64,000 bases of DNA, from contig JACKKV010000006.1 of the NCBI GenBank assembly GCA_024236235.1, positions 62,001 through 126,000 on the forward strand, given 5' to 3'. The position numbers were made by a program, and so were the translations under genes. Positions 8,999-18,381 of this stretch are shown here, in pieces; within the stretch, counting starts at the first letter, position 1; each line of letters starts with the position of its first letter. The notes beneath the pieces were generated by a model. It did no database searches. It worked only from the letters and a program-made list of their open reading frames with translations, and had not been told where the DNA came from. Source of the DNA: Novosphingobium sp. GTDB lineage: Bacteria > Pseudomonadota > Alphaproteobacteria > Sphingomonadales > Sphingomonadaceae.

Positions 8999-9825
8999 CG
9001 CCCTATGCCGAGGTGATCGGCGATCCGATCGCGCAATCGAAATCACCGGTGATTCACAATTTCTGGCTGGGGAAGCTGGGGATCAATGCGGACTATCGCG
9101 CCTGCCATGTGAAGCCGGAAGAACTGGCGGATTATTTCGCGCGCCGCCGGCGCGATCCTGCCTGGCGCGGATGCAATGTGACGATCCCGCACAAGGAACA
9201 AGTCGCGCCCTTCATGGACGGGCTGGAGGCTGCTGGCGCGAAAGTGGGGGCAATCAACACCGTCTGGCCAGATGGCAAAGGCCGATTGCACGCGACTAAT
9301 ACGGATGTTGACGGGGTGAAGGAGGCGTTGCGTGCGAGCGATCCTGGCGGACGCCCGGCCGTGGTTATCGGCGCGGGCGGGGCTGCGCGCGCTGCATTTG
9401 CTTATCTGGAAGCGCTTGGTTGCGTCAGTGTGCGGGTGCTGGCGCGCAATCACGCGAAAGCGCGTGACACGCTGAAGGATTTTGATCTTCCTGTTGCGCT
9501 TTGCCCGTTCGAACCCGGCGGGGCGGGCCTTGCCGATGCGGCGCTGGTCATCAACGCCACGCAACTGGGCATGGCGGGCCAGACGCCGATTCCGCAATTC
9601 GTTCTGGATCAGTTGGCCGATACCGCACCGGATTGCCTGGTTTTCGACATGGTCTATGCCCCGCTTGAGACGCAGCTGTTGCAGCGGGCCAGCGCGCTTG
9701 GGCGCGCGACCAGCCATGGGCTGACCATGCTGGTGGGCCAGGCGCGCACCGCCTTTACCCGCTTTTTTGGCGCCGTGCCCGACCCTGGCGATGATGCGGA
9801 ACTGTTCAGGAGACTGACGACATGA
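8995..9825 (+). CDS. aroE: shikimate dehydrogenase
   Basis: AroE reduces 3-dehydroshikimate to shikimate with NADPH in aromatic amino-acid synthesis. The 276-aa product has the substrate-binding [14 protein letters not shown] at the N-terminus, the catalytic Lys in [14 protein letters not shown], and the NADPH-binding GAGGAARA. The start is a GTG overlapping the maf stop, and the stop overlaps the coaE start by 4 nt, forming a tightly coupled maf-aroE-coaE unit. Confidence 0.95.
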   Translation: MTPYAEVIGDPIAQSKSPVIHNFWLGKLGINADYRACHVKPEELADYFARRRRDPAWRGCNVTIPHKEQVAPFMDGLEAAGAKVGAINTVWPDGKGRLHATNTDVDGVKEALRASDPGGRPAVVIGAGGAARAAFAYLEALGCVSVRVLARNHAKARDTLKDFDLPVALCPFEPGGAGLADAALVINATQLGMAGQTPIPQFVLDQLADTAPDCLVFDMVYAPLETQLLQRASALGRATSHGLTMLVGQARTAFTRFFGAVPDPGDDAELFRRLTT

Positions 9826-10421
9826 CCCGCCCCTTTGTCCTTGGCCTGACCGGTTCGATCGGCATGGGCAAATCGACTGTGGCTGAAATGATCATGGCGG
9901 AAGGCGTGCCCGTGTTCGATGCGGATGCGGCGGTTCACCGGCTGCAGGGCCCAGGCGGCGCATTGCTGCCGCAGATCGAGGCGGCGTTTCCCGGCACGAC
10001 CGGGCCGCAGGGGGTGGACCGGGCGGCGCTGGGGGCAAAGGTTTTCGGCGATCCCGATGCGCTGGCGCGGCTTGAATCGATCGTGCATCCGGCGGTTGCG
10101 CAGCTGCGCGAAGCGTTTCTGCTGGAACATGCAGGCATGGATCTGGTGGTCTTCGATGTTCCGCTGCTGTTCGAGAAAGGTGGCTTCCAGAATGTCGATG
10201 CGGTGCTGGTTGTCTCTGCCCCGGCCGGGGTGCAGCGCCAGCGCGTGCTGGCGCGCCCGGGCATGGATCCGGCTAAATTCAGCCGCATTCTCGACATTCA
10301 GGTGCCTGATGCCGAAAAGCGCGCGCGGGCCGATCATGTCATTGATACGGGCTGCAGCCTGGAAGAGACGCGCGCAGCGGTTAAAATGCTTATCAAAAGC
10401 TTGCGCGATCGCGCTATTTAG
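9822..10421 (+). CDS. coaE: dephospho-CoA kinase
   Basis: CoaE phosphorylates dephospho-CoA in the last step of coenzyme A synthesis. The 199-aa protein has the P-loop GLTGSIGMGKST near residues 7-18, the DADAAVHRL substrate motif and HPAV in the CoA-binding region. The ATG start overlaps the aroE stop (ATGA). Length and motifs are normal. It sits in the conserved origin-proximal order aroE-coaE-dnaQ. Confidence 0.95.
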   Translation: MTRPFVLGLTGSIGMGKSTVAEMIMAEGVPVFDADAAVHRLQGPGGALLPQIEAAFPGTTGPQGVDRAALGAKVFGDPDALARLESIVHPAVAQLREAFLLEHAGMDLVVFDVPLLFEKGGFQNVDAVLVVSAPAGVQRQRVLARPGMDPAKFSRILDIQVPDAEKRARADHVIDTGCSLEETRAAVKMLIKSLRDRAI

Positions 10422-10460
10422 CTTGCGTCAGCCCGCCTGCGGGTGGATATTGAACTAACG

Positions 10461-11147
10461 ATGCGTGAGATCATCTTCGACACCGAAACTACTGGCCTCG
10501 ATCCTGCAAAGGGTGACCGGATGGTGGAAATCGGATGTATCGAAATGGTCAACCGGGTGACCACTGACCGCAGCTTTCACTGCTATTTCAATCCGGACCG
10601 TTCCATGCCCGCCGAGGCGGAAGCGGTTCACGGCCTTTCTGAAACTTTCCTGTCGGACAAGCCGCGCTTTGGTGACAAGGCGACCGAGCTGCTGGAGTTT
10701 CTGGGCGATGCACCGCTGGTCGCGCATAATGCGGGCTTCGACTTCGGTTTTCTCAATGCGGAACTCGCCATTTGCGGGATGGAGCCGGTCTGCAAAAGCC
10801 GGATGATCGACACGGTCGCACTCGCCCGGGTGAGGCATCCCGGTGCCAAGCTGTCACTCGATGCGCTATGTACGCGCTATGGCATCGATCGCAGTCACCG
10901 CACGCTGCACGGGGCCTTGCTTGACGCCGAATTGCTGGCGCAGGTCTATGTCGAGCTGACCGGCGGGCGGCAGATCGGGCTTGAGCTCGCCGAAACGGTC
11001 GAAACCCGTGAAATCAGCGTCACGCAGGTCGTGAACCGTAAACGGGTTTTTCGGGCGCCGCGCCCGCATCAGCCGAGTGAGGCGGAGCGCGCTGCGCACA
11101 AGGCATTTTTGGAAACACTGACTTCCCCGCTCTGGTCACAAAACTAG
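10461..11147 (+). CDS. dnaQ: DNA polymerase III epsilon subunit (proofreading exonuclease)
   Basis: DnaQ is the 3'-5' proofreading exonuclease of the replicative polymerase. The product (228 aa from 10461) shows the DEDDh exonuclease motifs: IIFDTETTGLDP (Exo I), LVAHNAGFDFGFLN (Exo II) and HGALLDAELLA (Exo III) with the catalytic His. The start at 10461 (MREIIFDTETTG) matches the family; an upstream GTG at 10443 would add six residues. It continues the conserved oriC-right gene order. The usual next gene, secB, is not seen; hpf follows instead. Confidence 0.95.
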   Translation: MREIIFDTETTGLDPAKGDRMVEIGCIEMVNRVTTDRSFHCYFNPDRSMPAEAEAVHGLSETFLSDKPRFGDKATELLEFLGDAPLVAHNAGFDFGFLNAELAICGMEPVCKSRMIDTVALARVRHPGAKLSLDALCTRYGIDRSHRTLHGALLDAELLAQVYVELTGGRQIGLELAETVETREISVTQVVNRKRVFRAPRPHQPSEAERAAHKAFLETLTSPLWSQN

Positions 11148-11180
11148 TCCGGCCAGGGCCATAACCAGGAGAAACGTCCC

Positions 11181-11744
11181 ATGGACATTCGCGTGTCTGG
11201 CCACCAGATCGAAACCGGCGCTGCACTTCAGACGCATGCATCCGATCGGCTTACCGGCATCATTGACAAATATTTCAGCCGCGCGCTCTCCTCGCATGTC
11301 ACTTTCGGCAAGGCACCGGCAGGGGCGTTCAGCTGCGACATTGTCACGCATGTAACGCATGGACTGATCCTGAAGGGGCATGCCAATGCGCATGATGCGC
11401 ATCAGGCGCTCGATCAGGCGGCCGAAAAGATCGACAAGCAGTTGCGGCGCTACAAACGCCGGTTGAAGGACCGGCACGAGCAGGCAACTCATGCCCAGCG
11501 CGAGGAAGACGCGGCTTACCGGATTTTTGCGCAGGACGAGACGGAAGAAGAAGTACTGGTCGATGCACCGCCGGTGATTGCCGAAACGCGCGTCGATATT
11601 CCGGAGACAACCGTTTCGGATGCCGTCATGATGCTCGACCTGCGCAATACCAACGCACTTTTCTTCAAAAACGCTGGCACCGGACGACATAATATGGTCT
11701 ATCGCCGCCCCGATGGGTCGATCGGCTGGGTCGAACCGTCCTGA
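11181..11744 (+). CDS. hpf: ribosome hibernation promoting factor, long form
   Basis: Long HPF binds the 30S subunit and dimerises ribosomes into inactive 100S particles in stationary phase. The 187-aa product has the RaiA/HPF N-terminal domain (about 1-105, starting MDIRVSGHQIETG) and the C-terminal dimerisation domain with MMLDLRNTNALFFKNAGTGR and YRRPDGSIGWVEP. A purine-rich AGGAGAAAC precedes the start. It is followed by ptsN, as in many proteobacteria, although rpoN is not adjacent here. Confidence 0.93.
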   Translation: MDIRVSGHQIETGAALQTHASDRLTGIIDKYFSRALSSHVTFGKAPAGAFSCDIVTHVTHGLILKGHANAHDAHQALDQAAEKIDKQLRRYKRRLKDRHEQATHAQREEDAAYRIFAQDETEEEVLVDAPPVIAETRVDIPETTVSDAVMMLDLRNTNALFFKNAGTGRHNMVYRRPDGSIGWVEPS

Positions 11745-11875
11745 ACCGGGCCGTGCGGCAAGACGCGCGGCGCAAGCAGCCCAAGTTCTGCACCATGTTC
11801 TGCGGGCAAGGGGCAATCGCTCTGCCGCGTGATGGGCGCGGGCTGGCAGGATGATCGTGTGACGAAACCGACTGA

Positions 11876-12340
11876 ATGATGAACAGCTTCTTTTCCCTTC
11901 GTCCAGAAGCCGTCGGCACCGCGCGGGCCGATGACCGGCACGCGATACTGGCGCTGCTGGCCGAACGTTTCGCCTCGGTTTATAATCTCGATGCCGCTGA
12001 AATCCTGGAGCGGCTGGATGAACGGGAAAAGCTGGGCAGCACCGGTTTCGGTCGCGGGGTGGCGATCCCGCATGCCCGCGTGGCGGGCCTGCGCTGTCCG
12101 GTCGCCGCCCTTCTCCGCCTCGAACATCCGGTGGATTTCGATGCGGCTGACGGCTTGCCGGTCGATCTCGTCTTTGGTTTGCTTTCGCCCGAAAACGCGG
12201 GCGCGATGCATTTGCGCGCGCTCGCGGCCATTTCGCGGATCGTGCGCGATGAAAATACGCATCAGGCGCTGGCCGAAGCCCCCGGAGCGGATGCGATCTA
12301 TGCGCTTTTGACGAATGTCTCGGACCTGGATGCCGCCTGA
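11876..12340 (+). CDS. ptsN: nitrogen PTS EIIA component
   Basis: EIIA-Ntr is the phosphoryl acceptor of the regulatory PTS that links nitrogen and carbon status to potassium transport and other targets. The 154-aa protein has the PTS EIIA type-2 fold with the phosphorylatable His66 in GVAIPHARVAGL. Two consecutive ATG codons (11876 and 11879) make the exact start uncertain by one residue. It lies 131 bp after hpf, and its 3' end overlaps the thioesterase gene. Confidence 0.92.
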   Translation: MMNSFFSLRPEAVGTARADDRHAILALLAERFASVYNLDAAEILERLDEREKLGSTGFGRGVAIPHARVAGLRCPVAALLRLEHPVDFDAADGLPVDLVFGLLSPENAGAMHLRALAAISRIVRDENTHQALAEAPGADAIYALLTNVSDLDAA

Positions 12341-12800
12341 GGAAGCGCATAGCGGTGCGGCGCTGCACTGGCGTGCACTGGAAGCGCTGTATGCCTCTGC
12401 CCCGGTCAATCGGCTGTTCCGGTCCACCCTTTCAATAACAGGTGAAGGCACCTCGCGCATCGCGTTCGATGTCGATGAAGGCTGCTTTCATGCGGCTGGC
12501 GCGGCGCATGGCACAATCTATTTCAAGATGCTTGACGATGCAGCTTTCTACGCCGCCAACACGCTGGTCAGCGATCGTTTCCTGCTCACCACCTCGTTCA
12601 ACCTGCATTTCACCAAACCGGTAAAGCAGGGACGGCTGGTGGCGGAAGGCCGGTGGGTCAGCGGGCGACGGCGGGTGCTGGTGGCCGAAGCACATCTGGT
12701 CGATGAAGAGGGGGAAGAGGTCGGCCGCGGGACCGGCACCTTCATGCGTTCGCACATTCCGCTTTCGGGACTGCCCGGCTACAAGATTCCGACGGGTTGA
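12330..12800 (+). CDS. PaaI-family hotdog-fold thioesterase
   Basis: A 156-aa hotdog-fold protein likely to hydrolyse acyl-CoA thioesters. The central helix AHGTIYFKMLDDAAFYAANTLV carries the HGxxxxxxDxA-type active-site region of PaaI-like thioesterases, followed by TTSFNLHFTKPVKQGRLVAEGRWV. The start at 12330 (MPPEEAHSG) overlaps the ptsN stop; an alternative Met at 12315 is possible. Substrate is unknown. Confidence 0.82.
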   Translation: MPPEEAHSGAALHWRALEALYASAPVNRLFRSTLSITGEGTSRIAFDVDEGCFHAAGAAHGTIYFKMLDDAAFYAANTLVSDRFLLTTSFNLHFTKPVKQGRLVAEGRWVSGRRRVLVAEAHLVDEEGEEVGRGTGTFMRSHIPLSGLPGYKIPTG

Positions 12801-12803
12801 CCG

Positions 12804-13133
12804 GTGGACGAACGCCTGCCTGCGCAGCTTGAAGTCGGCGGGCTGATTCGCGCAGTCGAGGCATCTGGCGGATTCGCCACTGTTCTCGCAAAAGGTGAAC
12901 GTCAGGCCGGCACGATCCTTGTCGTTTGTTGCGAACAATCGCGCCCTGCGCGCATTTTCGAACGCATGCCATCGCTTGACGGTGGCCGGGAATGGGTGCT
13001 TTCAAAAGTAGAAAACATTGATAAAAAAGAAGAATTTCAGGAATATCTGACGCGTCGCAAGCATCAGGACGGCGATCTGTGGATCGTCGAACTGGATATC
13101 GCAGATGGTGAACGCTTCATCGGGTTTCGTTGA
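12804..13133 (+). CDS. DUF1491 family protein
   Basis: A 109-aa protein with a GTG start, 3 bp after the thioesterase. The sequence, with LIRAVEASGGFATVLAKG, AGTILVV and DGDLWIVELDIADGERFI, matches a small alphaproteobacterial family of unknown function (DUF1491). It has no signal peptide or membrane segment and seems to fold as a compact alpha/beta domain. Tight spacing suggests co-transcription with ptsN and the thioesterase. It is the last gene before a 210-bp noncoding gap in which I see no clear structure. Confidence 0.8.
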   Translation: MDERLPAQLEVGGLIRAVEASGGFATVLAKGERQAGTILVVCCEQSRPARIFERMPSLDGGREWVLSKVENIDKKEEFQEYLTRRKHQDGDLWIVELDIADGERFIGFR

Positions 13134-13343
13134 TAAATCAGTTGACTTTGTTGCACTGCAAAATAAATGCGCCGCAACTTCCAATGCGCAGGCGGCCAGG
13201 GGTGGCGTTTCGGCCCCTCAGGGTTAGCACGCAGACGGGGGGCGGCCGGCAGGCCTGTTTTGGACAACCCGCCTTGTGCGTTTGATATATTCCGGTTGTC
13301 AGCCTGCGTCTGAGCGCGTCCACCGCCCGATTTGACGGATTGA

Positions 13344-14009
13344 ATGAGCATCAAGATGCGCGCGGCCAGCGCCATGTCCCTGGCTGCAACACTGTTGACG
13401 GTTATCTTCGGCGCCGAAAGTTCCGGCGCCTTCGCCCAGGACGCAGTGCCGGGCATGATGGCAGAGGCCGGTTTGGCCGAAGTCCGGGTTGATGGCTCGC
13501 TTGATGTCGAAGCTGTCGAATCCGGTGAAACAATCTCTTACAGTTCCGATGCCGTGGTCCAGCCGCTTCCTCAGACGACGGCTGCACCCACCAATCCGGC
13601 AAGCCTTGCCGAACTGGTCGCCGCCACATCGATTGACGAACCCATGTCGAAGGACATGCATTGTCTGGCCGGCGCAATCTATTTCGAATCCAAGGGAGAG
13701 CCGCTGGAAGGCCAGCTGGCGGTTGGTCGCGTGATCGTCAATCGCGCGCTTTCGGGCCGTTTCCCTTCGACCTATTGCGGCGTTGTGTATCAGCGTTCGC
13801 AATTCAGTTTCGTGCGCGGCGGGCGCATGCCTGCGATCAACACCCGATCCGCTGCCTGGCAAAAGGCGCAGGCCATTGCCCGGATCGCCGATGAAGGAAG
13901 CTGGGAAAGCCCGGCCAAAGGCGCCCTGTTCTTCCACGCGCGCTATGTTTCGCCCGGCTGGCGCCTGACCCGCGTCGCCCAGGTGCAGAATCACATATTC
14001 TACCGCTGA
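13344..14009 (+). CDS. SleB-like cell wall hydrolase
   Basis: A 221-aa exported protein of the Hydrolase_2 (SleB) family, which cleaves peptidoglycan glycan strands. The N-terminal stretch MSLAATLLTVIFGAESSGAFA acts as a signal peptide, followed by a low-complexity linker. The catalytic domain (about 105-221) has CLAGAIYFESKGEPLEGQLAVGRV with the presumed catalytic Glu and ends in LTRVAQVQNHIFYR, typical for the family. It probably remodels the wall in the periplasm. It converges on xth. Confidence 0.88.
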   Translation: MSIKMRAASAMSLAATLLTVIFGAESSGAFAQDAVPGMMAEAGLAEVRVDGSLDVEAVESGETISYSSDAVVQPLPQTTAAPTNPASLAELVAATSIDEPMSKDMHCLAGAIYFESKGEPLEGQLAVGRVIVNRALSGRFPSTYCGVVYQRSQFSFVRGGRMPAINTRSAAWQKAQAIARIADEGSWESPAKGALFFHARYVSPGWRLTRVAQVQNHIFYR

Positions 14010-14059
14010 TCCGGTTATTGCCGACCTGCTCTGCGGGCAGGACAAACTGGGCTGATCCG

Positions 14060-14836
14060 TCAGCCGTCGCGCAGTTCCACCCAGACGGGTGCGTGATCGC
14101 TGGCCTTCTCGCGTCCGCGGTAGGCCTTGTCGACGCCAGCCGCGACAAGCCGGTCAGCCAGCTCCGGCGAGAGCAGCGCATGATCGATGCGAAATCCGTG
14201 GTCGCGCTGCCATGCACCCGCCTGATAGTCCCAATAGGTCCAGACCCCGCCGCGCGGATTGAGAACATCGATCGCGTCAGTCCAGCCATCGTTGAGCAGA
14301 CGGCGATAGGCATCGCGCGCTGCGGGCTGCATCAGAGCATCCGTTGCCATGGCGGCCGTTGACCAGACGTCCTTGTCTTCCGGAATGACATTATAATCGC
14401 CCAGCACGATGGCTGGCACTTCCTCCTGCGCGATGGTGGCCATGTGCTGGCGCAGCCGCTCCATCCAGCGCAGCTTGTAATCGAATTTGGGGCCAGGCTG
14501 CGGATTTCCGTTGGGCAGATAGATACAGGCGATGCGCACGCCTTTCACTTCGGCTTCCAGATAGCGGGCGTGATCGTCATCCGCATCGCCAGGCAGCTCA
14601 CGCCGGATCTCCGTCGGTTCCTGCCCATCGGCCAGAATGGCAACGCCGTTAAAGCTCTTCTGCCCGTGCCAGATTGCCTGATAACCGATCTTTTCGAACT
14701 CATCGGCCGGAAAGTTTTCGTCCTGGCTCTTGATCTCCTGCAGACAGGCGACGGCCGGGCGGGTTTCCTCCAGCCATTCGAGCAGGCGCGGCAAGCGCGC
14801 CTTGATGCCGTTGATATTGAAACTGGCGATCCGCAC
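14060..14836 (-). CDS. xth: exodeoxyribonuclease III (AP endonuclease)
   Basis: Exonuclease III cleaves abasic sites in base-excision repair. The 258-aa product starts RIASFNINGIKARL and has the catalytic blocks CLQEIKSQD, GVAILA, IYLPNGNP, LGDYNVIPEDKDVW and RIDHALLSPEL with the final SDHAPV. A GTG start at 14836 fits family length and avoids overlap with the upstream erpA; an ATG at 14875 would overlap it by 31 nt. The erpA stop lies 8 nt upstream, so the two are probably co-transcribed. Confidence 0.93.
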   Translation of the reverse strand: MRIASFNINGIKARLPRLLEWLEETRPAVACLQEIKSQDENFPADEFEKIGYQAIWHGQKSFNGVAILADGQEPTEIRRELPGDADDDHARYLEAEVKGVRIACIYLPNGNPQPGPKFDYKLRWMERLRQHMATIAQEEVPAIVLGDYNVIPEDKDVWSTAAMATDALMQPAARDAYRRLLNDGWTDAIDVLNPRGGVWTYWDYQAGAWQRDHGFRIDHALLSPELADRLVAAGVDKAYRGREKASDHAPVWVELRDG

Positions 14837-14844
14837 GCCGCGCG

Positions 14845-15177
14845 TCAGATGCCGAAGCTGGAACCGCACCCGCACCCGGCAGCGGCATTGGGATTTTCGA
14901 CACGGAACGCCGAACCGCCAAGGGATTCAACATAATCCACCGTGGCTCCTGCCACGAGATCGAGACTGACCGGATCCACCAGCAGTTTGACCCCGTCCGT
15001 TTCGCTGATTGCATCCCCTTCATCCGCCTCCCCGGCCAGATCGAACTTGTACTGAAAGCCGGAGCAGCCGCCGCCTTCAACGGACAGGCGGAGCATGGCC
15101 GGGCTGGCTTGCTTCTGCGCGATTGCGGCAACGCGCGCGGCCGCGGCCGGGGTCAACAGGGGAATGGATGAAGCCAT
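14845..15177 (-). CDS. erpA: HesB/IscA-type iron-sulfur carrier (ErpA-like)
   Basis: A 110-aa A-type carrier that hands Fe-S clusters to apoproteins. The three cluster ligands are present: Cys38 in GGGCSGF and Cys102/Cys104 in GCGCGSS. It stands alone from the suf operon (which has its own SufA at 37.7 kb), fitting the ErpA role of essential downstream carrier, though A-type carriers cannot be separated confidently by motif alone. It precedes xth by 8 nt. Confidence 0.88.
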   Translation of the reverse strand: MASSIPLLTPAAAARVAAIAQKQASPAMLRLSVEGGGCSGFQYKFDLAGEADEGDAISETDGVKLLVDPVSLDLVAGATVDYVESLGGSAFRVENPNAAAGCGCGSSFGI

Positions 15178-15236
15178 ACCCCGAATGTAGGGGGCCTGCC
15201 CGCCGAGGACAAGCGCTCATCCTGCCATCCCTGCGT

Positions 15237-15665
15237 TCAAGCGGTCTGGATATATTCCCGCATTGCCCGGGCTTCGGATTCGGCCAGTTCAACGCGCTGC
15301 TTGACCAGATCGCCGATCGAGACAAATCCCGTCATCCGCTTCCCGTCAACCACTGGCAAGTGCCGGAACCGTCGCCTCGTCATCAGTGACAGCGCTTCAA
15401 GCACATGTGTGTCGGCAGTGATCGTGACGGCTGGGGCGGTCATGACTTCACCAACCGTCCTCTCAAGCGCGGAAGCGCCTTCGCCCGCGACGGCGCAGAG
15501 CAGATCGCGCTCGGAGAATATGCCGATCACCTCATCGCCATTGACCACGGGCAAGGCACCAATGCGCCTTTCGGCGAGCAGCTTTGCGGCTGCGGCAACG
15601 CCCAGATCAGCGTTGCAGGAATGGATTTCGCCCCCGCGACTTTCGATGAGTTGCGCGATTTTCAT
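15237..15665 (-). CDS. CBS-domain protein
   Basis: A 142-aa protein made almost entirely of a pair of CBS domains (about 8-60 and 73-130). The motifs RRIGALPVVNGDEVIGIFSERDLL and RRFRHLPVVDGKRMTGFVSIGDLV are the typical CBS adenosyl-ligand signatures. Stand-alone CBS proteins sense AMP, ATP or SAM and regulate partners. The start at 15665 has GGGAG 8 nt upstream; an in-frame Met at 15698 is less likely. The target is unknown. Confidence 0.9.
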   Translation of the reverse strand: MKIAQLIESRGGEIHSCNADLGVAAAAKLLAERRIGALPVVNGDEVIGIFSERDLLCAVAGEGASALERTVGEVMTAPAVTITADTHVLEALSLMTRRRFRHLPVVDGKRMTGFVSIGDLVKQRVELAESEARAMREYIQTA

Positions 15666-15779
15666 ATGGACGGTCTCCCATTTCTGTTTTGCGCTCACAT
15701 CATGCCATGCGGCGCCTAAATTGACCAGTCTCTCTAATCGTCATTTGCCATTATCGCGGGCGCCGGGCACAGGGGGTGA

Positions 15780-16094
15780 ATGATCCCCCGCTCGCCCCTC
15801 GATGATCCTGAAAATGCGGCTCACGCCTGGGCGCGTTACAAACGGTTGATGCGCTTCATGCTGGGGGTGACGCTTGCGGTGGTGATTATCGCCATCGCCC
15901 TGCTTTATCGCAGTAATGGCTTCGTCTCGATTCACTTTTACATCGCCACCGCCATCGGGATCAGCTTTGCCATGCTGCTGATGTCAGCCCTGATGGGGCT
16001 GGTGTTCCTCTCCAGCGGAACTGGCCATGACGATGCGATAATCGATCCGCTGAAAGATGCAGACGATACAGCCAGAGAGGATGGCGAGCCTTAA
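15780..16094 (+). CDS. small two-helix inner-membrane protein
   Basis: A 104-aa protein with a cytoplasmic N-terminus, two hydrophobic segments (about 26-43 and 52-78) and an acidic tail ([18 protein letters not shown]). No family is certain, but proteins of this size and layout are conserved in sphingomonads. Its 3' end overlaps the convergent ferredoxin gene by 4 nt. Confidence 0.72.
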   Translation: MIPRSPLDDPENAAHAWARYKRLMRFMLGVTLAVVIIAIALLYRSNGFVSIHFYIATAIGISFAMLLMSALMGLVFLSSGTGHDDAIIDPLKDADDTAREDGEP

Positions 16095-16459
16095 AGCCGG
16101 GGAATGAGGCGAAATTCCTCGACCGGGCTGCCACCGATCAGATGCTCCTGAATGATGCGTTCGAGCACTTCGGGGGCGCAGCTGTGATACCAGACGCCAT
16201 CCGGCCAGACGACGGCGACCGGCCCCGCCGTGCAGATGCGCAGGCAGTCCGCCTTGGTGCGGGCGATGCCGCCCTTCCCGGACAAGCCGAGTTCTGACAG
16301 CCGCCGCTTGAGATAGGCCCAGGATGCCGAGCCGGCTTCGCGTGAACAGCATTCGCCCTTGTCGGATTCGGCGCAGAGAAAAATATGGCGCGAAAGGCGC
16401 TCTCCGCCGATCAGGGAAAGTGCCCGCTCCGCGAGGGCGATGTCGGGTGTTTCAGACAA
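16091..16459 (-). CDS. thioredoxin-like [2Fe-2S] ferredoxin
   Basis: A 122-aa protein related to the thioredoxin-fold [2Fe-2S] ferredoxins. Candidate ligands are the Cys in [12 protein letters not shown] and in [21 protein letters not shown], with the [13 protein letters not shown] block characteristic of the family. It is probably a soluble cytoplasmic electron carrier; partner enzymes are unknown. It lies 2 bp after popZ in the same direction, which looks like simple operon packing. Confidence 0.88.
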   Translation of the reverse strand: MSETPDIALAERALSLIGGERLSRHIFLCAESDKGECCSREAGSASWAYLKRRLSELGLSGKGGIARTKADCLRICTAGPVAVVWPDGVWYHSCAPEVLERIIQEHLIGGSPVEEFRLIPRL

Positions 16460-16461
16460 AT

Positions 16462-16914
16462 TCAGCCGCGTTTACCCGCAATCCGCGCAATTTCTGCGGC
16501 GACCAGCCGTTCAACCATGGGCGGCAGATTGTCATCGAGCCAGGTGGCCAGCATCGGACGGAGCATTTCGCGCACCAGCCCTTCCAGCGAGGTTTCGCCT
16601 GAGCGGACGATTTGCGGCCGCGCGCCCGGTTCAGCCAGCATGGCCAGTGCTTCGAGCGAGGATTGCATCGAGTTGAGCGATTCTTTGCGAATCAGCGGGC
16701 CATCGCTGTCCGCGTCTTCACCGTCGTCGGCAAGCGCTGCGGCCTCGTCGAGTTCCAGCACCTCTTCGCTGCGCGAAACCCGGTCTTCGTTGCGCTTGCG
16801 GCGCAATTCAGCGGCCTCTTCGCGATTGTCGCGGGCAATCACCTTCTTGATCGATGCGAGGATTTCCTCGACCGAAGGTTCGCCTTCATGCTGCATAATC
16901 AGCCCCCCACTCAC
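16462..16914 (-). CDS. popZ: PopZ-family pole-organising protein (DUF2497)
   Basis: The 150-aa protein has the PopZ plan: a short N-terminal helix [18 protein letters not shown], an acidic linker (about 40-75) and a C-terminal oligomerisation region ending [38 protein letters not shown]. In Caulobacter PopZ forms a polar matrix that tethers ParB-parS. The start may be 16914 or the Met six codons later at 16896, where family similarity begins. The upstream end overlaps the tolC stop by 4 nt. Confidence 0.9.
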   Translation of the reverse strand: MSGGLIMQHEGEPSVEEILASIKKVIARDNREEAAELRRKRNEDRVSRSEEVLELDEAAALADDGEDADSDGPLIRKESLNSMQSSLEALAMLAEPGARPQIVRSGETSLEGLVREMLRPMLATWLDDNLPPMVERLVAAEIARIAGKRG

Positions 16915-18380
16915 TCTGACGGCGGAATCTCGCCCGTCTGGGCCGCCGTGTCAACGGTGCGCGTGGACTGGGCCTCGGGATCGGGATCGAAGCTCCAGTC
17001 GAAAATCCTGCCACGCACGCGTTCGTAATTGAGCTGCGGATCGTAAAGCGGGCCGCCCGTGTCGAGATTGAGGTCGCGCGCTTCGGCCTTGCCCATCGCC
17101 GCGAGCAGCGTGAAACCGGCGACATAGGCGTTGCGCCGCGCGGTGACCAGTTGCACACGGGCGCGCAGCAGTTCCTGCTCCGCATCGAGAATGTCGAGGA
17201 TCGTGCGATTGCCCACGGTGTTTTCCGCGCGCACACCTTCCAGGCTGAGTTCGGCGGCGGAAATCGCACTCTGCGTCGATTCGATGATCGCGCTGGCGGC
17301 CTGCCAGCTGGACCAGGCGGCGCGCACCTGGGCGATGGCATCGCGTTCGGCGGCCACTTCCTGTTCCAGCGCGGCGGCGGCCCGGGCCTGGGCCTGGCGT
17401 TCCAGCGCAGCGGGGCGCCCGCCCTGGAAAATGGGGATGGTGGCGCGCACACCAGCTGTGGCGGCCTTTGCGGTCGAGTTCAGATTGTCTTCCAGAGCGG
17501 AACCGGCGACCGCCGCAGTTGCGGCCGAACCATATTCTGAATGGCGATAACTGCCATTCGTGAACAGTTCGATCTTTGGCAGCCGGGCGGAACCAGCCGC
17601 GTCAATGTCATAATCGGCGGCGCTGGCGCGTTCGCGCGCGGCGATCAGGTCGGGATTGTTCTCAAGCGCGATCGCCACTGCCTCATCAACGGTGCCGGGC
17701 AGGCCGGGCAGAGGCGGCGGCGGCGCCAGCGCGCCGGGTTCGCGCCCGACCAGCTGGATATAGCGTTCGCGCGCCGCGACCAGATTGGCGCGCGCACCGC
17801 GCAGATCGCCGCGCGCCAGTTCGAGCCGGGATGAGGATTGCGCAACGTCCGTGCGGGTCAGGCTGCCGATCTCGAAGCGGTCACTCGTCGCCTGGAGGTT
17901 GACGCCAAGCACATCGACATTGTTCGCCGAAAGCCGCACGATCGCCTCATTCTGGATGACGTCCATGTAAGTCGCGACGACCTGGCTGAAGATTGCCGAT
18001 TCGGTGGCGCGCAGATCGGCCTGTCCGGCTTCAACCCGCGTCTTGGCCGCGCGCACGGCGTTTTTCACCCCCCCGCCGGAATAGATCGGCACGGCCAGTT
18101 CCACGCTGGCGCCATACTGGCTGTCGGGCGTGAAGATACTGGCCGTGCTGTCGTAGAAATTTTCCGTGTAATTGGCGCTGGCGCCGACCGATGGCAGGCC
18201 GCTGGCCTGTTCGATCACGACATTTTCATCGACCGCGCGTTGATTGGCGCGGGCGGCCTGCAGAGCGGGATTGGTATTGTATGCACTGGTCAGCGCATCG
18301 CGCAGAGTGTCAGCGCTGGCCGGATGAGCGGCCAGCAACGCCAGTGCTGGCAAGGCGATCAGCCAGTGCCGATACGCCAT
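16911..18380 (-). CDS. tolC: TolC family outer membrane channel protein
   Basis: A 489-aa outer membrane efflux protein forming the trans-periplasmic tunnel of type I secretion or RND pumps. The signal peptide is MAYRHWLIALPALALLAAHPASA, giving the start at 18380. Two repeated OEP halves follow, with long coiled-coil Ala/Gln/Arg-rich helices and conserved NPALQAARA and NPDLIAARE repeats at the start of each half. It lies 2 bp after the PCMT-like gene and overlaps popZ, forming a three- or four-gene leftward unit. Confidence 0.93.
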   Translation of the reverse strand: MAYRHWLIALPALALLAAHPASADTLRDALTSAYNTNPALQAARANQRAVDENVVIEQASGLPSVGASANYTENFYDSTASIFTPDSQYGASVELAVPIYSGGGVKNAVRAAKTRVEAGQADLRATESAIFSQVVATYMDVIQNEAIVRLSANNVDVLGVNLQATSDRFEIGSLTRTDVAQSSSRLELARGDLRGARANLVAARERYIQLVGREPGALAPPPPLPGLPGTVDEAVAIALENNPDLIAARERASAADYDIDAAGSARLPKIELFTNGSYRHSEYGSAATAAVAGSALEDNLNSTAKAATAGVRATIPIFQGGRPAALERQAQARAAAALEQEVAAERDAIAQVRAAWSSWQAASAIIESTQSAISAAELSLEGVRAENTVGNRTILDILDAEQELLRARVQLVTARRNAYVAGFTLLAAMGKAEARDLNLDTGGPLYDPQLNYERVRGRIFDWSFDPDPEAQSTRTVDTAAQTGEIPPSE

Positions 18381-18381
18381 T

